DNA of 36,274 nt from Sulfurimonas sp. (GTDB taxonomy: Bacteria; Campylobacterota; Campylobacteria; Campylobacterales; Sulfurimonadaceae), in contig JALUXP010000112.1 in the NCBI GenBank assembly GCA_027013295.1, positions 1-36,274 of the forward strand. Reading direction: 5' to 3'. Below are positions 33,128 through 36,274 of this stretch, piece after piece. The notes beneath the pieces are model-generated. The model saw only the letters and a list, made by a program, of their open reading frames with translations, made no database searches and had not been told where the DNA came from. Each line of letters opens with the position of its first letter. Positions within the stretch are counted from its first letter, which is position 1. Made by a program: the position numbers and the translations under genes.

Positions 33128-34999
33128 ATGAAAAGTTTATGGAATGATAGTGAAGCAAAAAAATACAAAACAGATTTAGCTCTACGAGTTTACACTTCAA
33201 TATTATTGGGGCAAGATAGCTCTTTAGTCTTGCACGGTGGGGGAAATACCTCTGTGAAGTCAACAGCTACTAATCTTTTTGGAGATGTGGAGGAGATCCT
33301 TTATGTAAAGGGGAGTGGTTGGGATCTAGCAACCATAGAAGCTGAGGGTTTTGCTCCTGTGAAGATGGAGATGTTACTTCGTATGGCTGAATTAAAAGAG
33401 TTGAGTGATCCAGATATGGTGAAGTACCAACGCCTTGCGATGATAAATCCATCTGCACCAAATCCCTCTGTTGAAGCGATACTTCATGCCATCATCCCTT
33501 TTAAGTTTGTTGACCATACCCATACCGATGCAGTGGTAACCATTACAAATACGGAGGGTGGCGAGGAAAAAATAAAAGAGCTGTATGGGGATAAAGTCTT
33601 AATCATCCCATATATTATGCCAGGTTTTGTACTTGCAAAACTCATCTACGATATGACTAGGGATGTGGATTGGTCGGAGTTGGAGGGGATGGTGCTAATG
33701 AACCATGGGCTTTTTACTTTCAATGATAATGCACAAAAATCTTATGAAAAAACTATAGAGTTGGTAGATAAGGCAGAGAAATATTTAACCTCAAAAGGAT
33801 GTACTGCTTTAGCTGTACCAAATGATAATTCACAGCAAAAAGGTGAGGCTCAGAGTGGAGAATGCCAAGGGTTAGCATTCCTAAAAGCCACACATCCAGT
33901 AGAGCTTTTAGAACTAGCAAAGATAAGAAAAGAGATCTCAACCCTAAAAGGTCACGCAACTATCTCTCTCTTCAATGACTCTCCCTTAGCGTCATATTTC
34001 TCACGACAAGATATAAAAAAAATATCGCAACAAGGTCCACTAACCCCCGATCATGTCATCCGCACAAAAAGAGTACCTGCAATACTAACTATATCTAGTT
34101 CCAGCTCTCCTGAGGTGGAACTAAAAGACTATATAGATAAGTATGAACAATATTTTCAAGACAACAAAACAGATGAAACACTTCTCAATCCAGCACCAAA
34201 CTTTGCAATACTCAAAGAGAAGGGGAGTCTATCTTTTGGAAAAAATGCAAAAGAAGCAAATATCATCAAAGATATAAATGAGCACACTTATGAGGCTATA
34301 TTAAAAGCTGAGAAACTTGGTGGATATAAAGCCCTTGATGCGAGTAAAATCTTTGAAGTGGAATACTGGTCGTTAGAACAAGCAAAGCTTAAAAAGAGTG
34401 GAAGTTCACCTGAGTTTAGTGGAAAAGTGGCACTTGTTACTGGGGGTGCTAGTGGGATAGGGAAGGCTATCGCTGAGATGTTAAACAAGAGAGGTGCAGC
34501 TGTTGTAGTTTTAGATATCAACCCAGAAGTTGAAAAGATATTTAATACTCAAGATGCTAAAGGGGTACAGTGTGATTTGACTTCAAGCCAAGATATCCAA
34601 AATGCAGTGAAAGTAGCAGTTGAGAGTTTTGGAGGGATAGACATAGTTGTGAGTAACGCTGGCATCTTTACCCCTAGTGAAAACCTTGATGCACTCAGTG
34701 ATGAAAACTGGGATAAAAGTATGGGTATTAACCTCACTTCACATAAAAAGCTCATTAAATATACAGCACCATTTTTAAAATTGGGTATTGAAGCATCGAT
34801 AGTGATTGTAGCATCGAAAAACTTCCCAGTACTCGGCAAAGGTGAGTACGAAGTTCGAGTCAATACTTTGCATCCCCTTAAAACAGAGATAAAATCAACT
34901 GATATAGCTGAGTTAGCATGTGCGATGGCAGGGACACCTTTTGCCAAAACTACAGGTTCTCAAGTGGCAATAGATGGTGGAAGCGATAGAATAATTTAA
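33128..34999 (+). CDS. Bifunctional class II aldolase / short-chain dehydrogenase, probably decaying
   Basis: 623 residues from ATG with AAGGAAAA upstream. Residues 1-220 are a class II aldolase domain: LHGGGNTSVK, YVKGSGWDL, the zinc ligands in VDHTHTDAVVTI and VLMNHGLFTF. Residues about 430-623 are an SDR domain with ALVTGGASGIGKAIAEML and VVSNAGIF. Two things are wrong. Residues 224-257 are encoded by a palindromic repeat inserted in frame (33797-33898). The SDR part also lacks its catalytic YxxxK: IVIVASKNFPVLGKG runs straight into EYEVRVNTLHP and then LKTEIK, implying two in-frame deletions. Relatives of this fusion (RhaEW type) cleave rhamnulose 1-phosphate and oxidise the lactaldehyde. 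The aldolase half may still work; the dehydrogenase should not. Confidence 0.82.
   Translation: MKSLWNDSEAKKYKTDLALRVYTSILLGQDSSLVLHGGGNTSVKSTATNLFGDVEEILYVKGSGWDLATIEAEGFAPVKMEMLLRMAELKELSDPDMVKYQRLAMINPSAPNPSVEAILHAIIPFKFVDHTHTDAVVTITNTEGGEEKIKELYGDKVLIIPYIMPGFVLAKLIYDMTRDVDWSELEGMVLMNHGLFTFNDNAQKSYEKTIELVDKAEKYLTSKGCTALAVPNDNSQQKGEAQSGECQGLAFLKATHPVELLELAKIRKEISTLKGHATISLFNDSPLASYFSRQDIKKISQQGPLTPDHVIRTKRVPAILTISSSSSPEVELKDYIDKYEQYFQDNKTDETLLNPAPNFAILKEKGSLSFGKNAKEANIIKDINEHTYEAILKAEKLGGYKALDASKIFEVEYWSLEQAKLKKSGSSPEFSGKVALVTGGASGIGKAIAEMLNKRGAAVVVLDINPEVEKIFNTQDAKGVQCDLTSSQDIQNAVKVAVESFGGIDIVVSNAGIFTPSENLDALSDENWDKSMGINLTSHKKLIKYTAPFLKLGIEASIVIVASKNFPVLGKGEYEVRVNTLHPLKTEIKSTDIAELACAMAGTPFAKTTGSQVAIDGGSDRII
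33797..33898 (+). repeat. Family A palindrome inserted in frame in the aldolase gene
   Basis: The element consists of GGATGTACTGCTTTAGCTG at 33798 onward, a spacer, and AGGTGAGGCT at 33841-33850. A 33-base insert with the hairpin GAATGC-N9-GCATTC (33860-33880) follows, then AAAGCCACACATCC ending at 33897. The total is 102 bases or 34 codons, so the frame is kept. The 33-base insert is identical to the one in the two copies at 35140-35260. Confidence 0.85.
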
Positions 35000-35012
35000 C
35001 TTGATGTAGATT

Positions 35013-35071
35013 TAGGTGCAGCTAAAGCAGCACATCCTTTGGCTTTTGGATGTGTGGCTTTAGCCTCACCT
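35013..35071. repeat. Palindromic repeat family A, copy 4
   Basis: It starts 14 bases after the aldolase stop, in the opposite orientation to copies 1-3: TAGGTGCAGCTAAAGCAGC to GTGGCTTTAGCCTCACCT. It has no internal insert, and its arms are almost perfectly complementary. Confidence 0.85.
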
Positions 35072-35094
35072 TTTAACTTTACTCGTCTTTTTGT

Positions 35095-35179
35095 CCAGCT
35101 AAAGCAGCACATCCTTTGGCTCTTGGATGTGTGGCTTTTAGGAATGCTAACCCTTGGCATTCTCCACTCTGAGCCTCAC
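35095..35179. repeat. Family A copy 5, carrying the 33-base insert
   Basis: Arm CAGCTAAAGCAGCACATCC, a short loop, then GGATGTGTGGCTTTT. The remaining GAGCCTCAC of the arm is displaced by the 33-base insert (GAATGC/GCATTC hairpin). The right part, reverse-complemented, is identical to 33842-33897 in the aldolase gene. Confidence 0.85.
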
Positions 35180-35280
35180 TTGACATAAGTAAACTAAAGG
35201 GTTTTGGATGTGTGGCTTTTAGGAATGCTAACCCTTGGCATTCTCCACTCTGAGCCTCACTTGACATAAGTAAACTAAAG
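35123..35280. repeat. 77-bp perfect direct duplication of a composite repeat half
   Basis: Bases 35123-35199 and 35204-35280 are identical over 77 positions, 81 bases apart. Each unit holds a family A arm interrupted by the 33-base insert, followed by CTTGACATAAGTAAACTAAAG. The exact identity points to a recent duplication. With copies 4 and 5 this fills most of the otherwise gene-free stretch from 35000 to 35280. Confidence 0.9.
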
Positions 35281-35310
35281 ATAATGAGTATTTTGATATT
35301 ATCACAATCT

Positions 35311-35316
35311 TAATAT
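35311..35316 (+). promoter_or_regulatory. Possible -10 box of metK
   Basis: TAATAT in an AT-rich stretch just after the repeat cluster; TTGATA at 35293-35298 is too close (12 bases) to serve as a normal -35. If used, transcription would start near 35323 and give a leader of about 165 bases. Confidence 0.3.
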
Positions 35317-35328
35317 GTGCAAAGTATA

Positions 35329-35464
35329 TGGTTGAGAACCAAAATTAAAGTGTACTTTGTGAACTAGTGTATGTTTATACACTGATAATAATTTGCTGAT
35401 TTGTATACTTTCTCATGTATTTATACATGTAGCTTTACTTGGGCTTCGCTCAATTAAAGTATAC
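35329..35464 (+). ncRNA. Candidate structured leader RNA of metK
   Basis: Four successive foldable units precede metK. TGGTT-GAG-AACCA lies at 35329-35341, AAAGT-GT-ACTTT at 35347-35358, and AGTGTAT-GTTT-ATACACT at 35366-35383. The last is a possible three-way junction with a 9-bp closing stem GTATACTTT / AAAGTATAC (35403-35411 with 35456-35464) that encloses CATGTA-TTTA-TACATG (35414-35429, with 20/23 inside the loop) and TTGGGC-TTC-GCTCAA (35439-35453). The ribosome-binding site AAGGA follows about 14 bases later. I see no match to a SAM riboswitch class that I know. Confidence 0.4.
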
Positions 35465-35487
35465 ACATTGGTATGACAAGGATTTTT

Positions 35488-36274
35488 ATGTATTTATTTA
35501 CAAGTGAAGTGGTAGCTCCAGGGCACCCAGATAAAGTTGCGGATATCATCGCAGATAGTATAGTTGATAAGTTGATTATTGGTGATGCAAAGAGTCGAGT
35601 TGCAAGTGAAGTTTTTGTTGCAGGAAGACATGTAGTCATAGGTGGAGAGGTTACCTCGCACACCAAGGTTACCACAGAGGACTATAAGCAAATTGTCCAT
35701 GATGCACTTGTCAATATAGGCTATAATGGAAATCCTTATTTCTCCCGTCAAGAGTGCCTTCACCCTGAAGATGCAGAGGTACAAGTCCTTTTAAATGCTC
35801 AGTCACCAGACATCAACCAAGGTGTTGACCAAGAAGATGGTGAGACTGGTGCAGGAGACCAAGGCATCATGTTTGGTTATGCAGACTCTGAGACTAGCAA
35901 CTTTATGCCATCGGCTATCACCTATGCACGAGTGTTGATGGAAAAAGTATATATGTACGCAAAAGCACACCCTGAAGAGTTGGGAGTAGATATCAAAACT
36001 CAAGTGACAATGGATTATGGTCATAAAGATAACTTTGAGAGTTGTCAACCTCAAAAAATTCATACCATAGTTGTCTCAGCTCCATGTGTAGCTACCATGG
36101 ATATAGATACAGTGAGAACACTTATCCAAGGTCTCATTGATGATGCTGGACTTCCTGCTGATATGTATGATAAAGATGATTGTATCATCCACATCAATCC
36201 TACGGGTAAGTATGTGTCACACTCATCGCTTCATGATTCTGGTTTAACAGGGCGTAAGCTTATCGTAGATAGTT
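35488..36274 (+). CDS. metK: S-adenosylmethionine synthetase, N-terminal two thirds
   Basis: The frame is open from ATG at 35488 to the window end, 262 codons of about 390. YLFTSEVVAPGHPDKVADII is the start, with the His and Lys of the GHPDK motif that binds ATP. NQGVDQEDGETGAGDQGIM is the hallmark SAM-synthetase signature, and FVAGRHVVIGGEV and INPTGKYVSH also fit. It makes SAM from methionine and ATP. AAGGATTTTT is the ribosome-binding site. The 3' end lies outside the window. It follows a long repeat-rich, structured non-coding stretch. Confidence 0.96.
   Translation, partial: MYLFTSEVVAPGHPDKVADIIADSIVDKLIIGDAKSRVASEVFVAGRHVVIGGEVTSHTKVTTEDYKQIVHDALVNIGYNGNPYFSRQECLHPEDAEVQVLLNAQSPDINQGVDQEDGETGAGDQGIMFGYADSETSNFMPSAITYARVLMEKVYMYAKAHPEELGVDIKTQVTMDYGHKDNFESCQPQKIHTIVVSAPCVATMDIDTVRTLIQGLIDDAGLPADMYDKDDCIIHINPTGKYVSHSSLHDSGLTGRKLIVDS

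Noticed and set aside
35079-35267. Minus-strand frame with a repeated peptide in the intergenic region
   Set aside because: It consists entirely of family A repeat sequence, and its internal peptide repeat is explained by the 77-bp DNA duplication. It is useful only to show that the repeat stays open in that frame.
35123-35280. CRISPR array
   Set aside because: There are only two long identical units with a 4-base separation, no spacers and no cas genes.
35403-35464. A known SAM riboswitch
   Set aside because: The folding potential is clear, but I cannot match the conserved cores of the SAM classes that I know, so it is listed only as a candidate structured leader.

Overview
The window most likely comes from a mesophilic, marine or sediment-type Campylobacterota (Sulfurimonas or a close relative). 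The grounds are low G+C, the order fabZ-lpxA-clpX-mreB-mreC followed by carB (the order known from Campylobacter), a UPF0323 lipoprotein, a Cj0011c-type ComEA domain, and many TTG/GTG starts in overlapping genes. This was judged by reading, not by a database search.

Layout. (1) 1-13360, plus strand: one long, tightly overlapped surface-glycan operon. The very AT-rich part (1 to about 8560) holds a GtrB-like polyprenyl-phosphate sugar transferase, a multi-spanning GT-C candidate, a three-gene cassette (Gfo/Idh/MocA oxidoreductase, CMP-nonulosonate synthetase, SDR), a sialyltransferase-like GT, an O-antigen ligase, a 62-residue orphan, a CysE-like acetyltransferase, a WaaP/KdkA-like kinase and two glycosyltransferases. 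The less AT-rich end holds the heptose/inner-core genes hldD, hldE and waaF, then dgkA. (2) 13395-15732: a DUF302 protein on the minus strand, divergent from a two-gene operon with a consensus sigma-70 promoter. That operon encodes a periplasmic ComEA helix-hairpin-helix domain fused to a MotA/ExbB/ZorA-like channel, and a MotB/ZorB-like OmpA protein. (3) 15775-16809: a Wzz-type chain-length protein. (4) 28995-16814, minus strand: peptidyl-prolyl isomerase, queH, fabZ, lpxA, clpX, mreB, mreC, carB, a short Sua5/YciO/YrdC-like protein, a small membrane protein, the UPF0323 lipoprotein and a glutathionylspermidine-synthase-like ATP-grasp enzyme. (5) 29097-34999, plus strand: an LsrK-type FGGY kinase, a gene remnant, a NIT-PAS-HD-GYP sensor and a bifunctional class II aldolase/SDR that looks decayed. 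(6) 35000-36274: a cluster of palindromic repeats, a strongly structured leader, and the first two thirds of metK.

The most unusual items are the ComEA-ZorA-like fusion paired with a ZorB-like protein, and a family of about 60-bp palindromic repeats. The repeats sit in three consecutive junctions of the minus-strand operon, appear to contribute the start region or stop codon of two genes, and interrupt the aldolase gene in frame (34 codons), much as Rickettsia palindromic elements do. Other points are a queH gene with no canonical start codon beside a REP-like palindrome, a potential three-way-junction RNA ahead of metK, and loss of the catalytic YxxxK segment in the SDR domain of the aldolase fusion.
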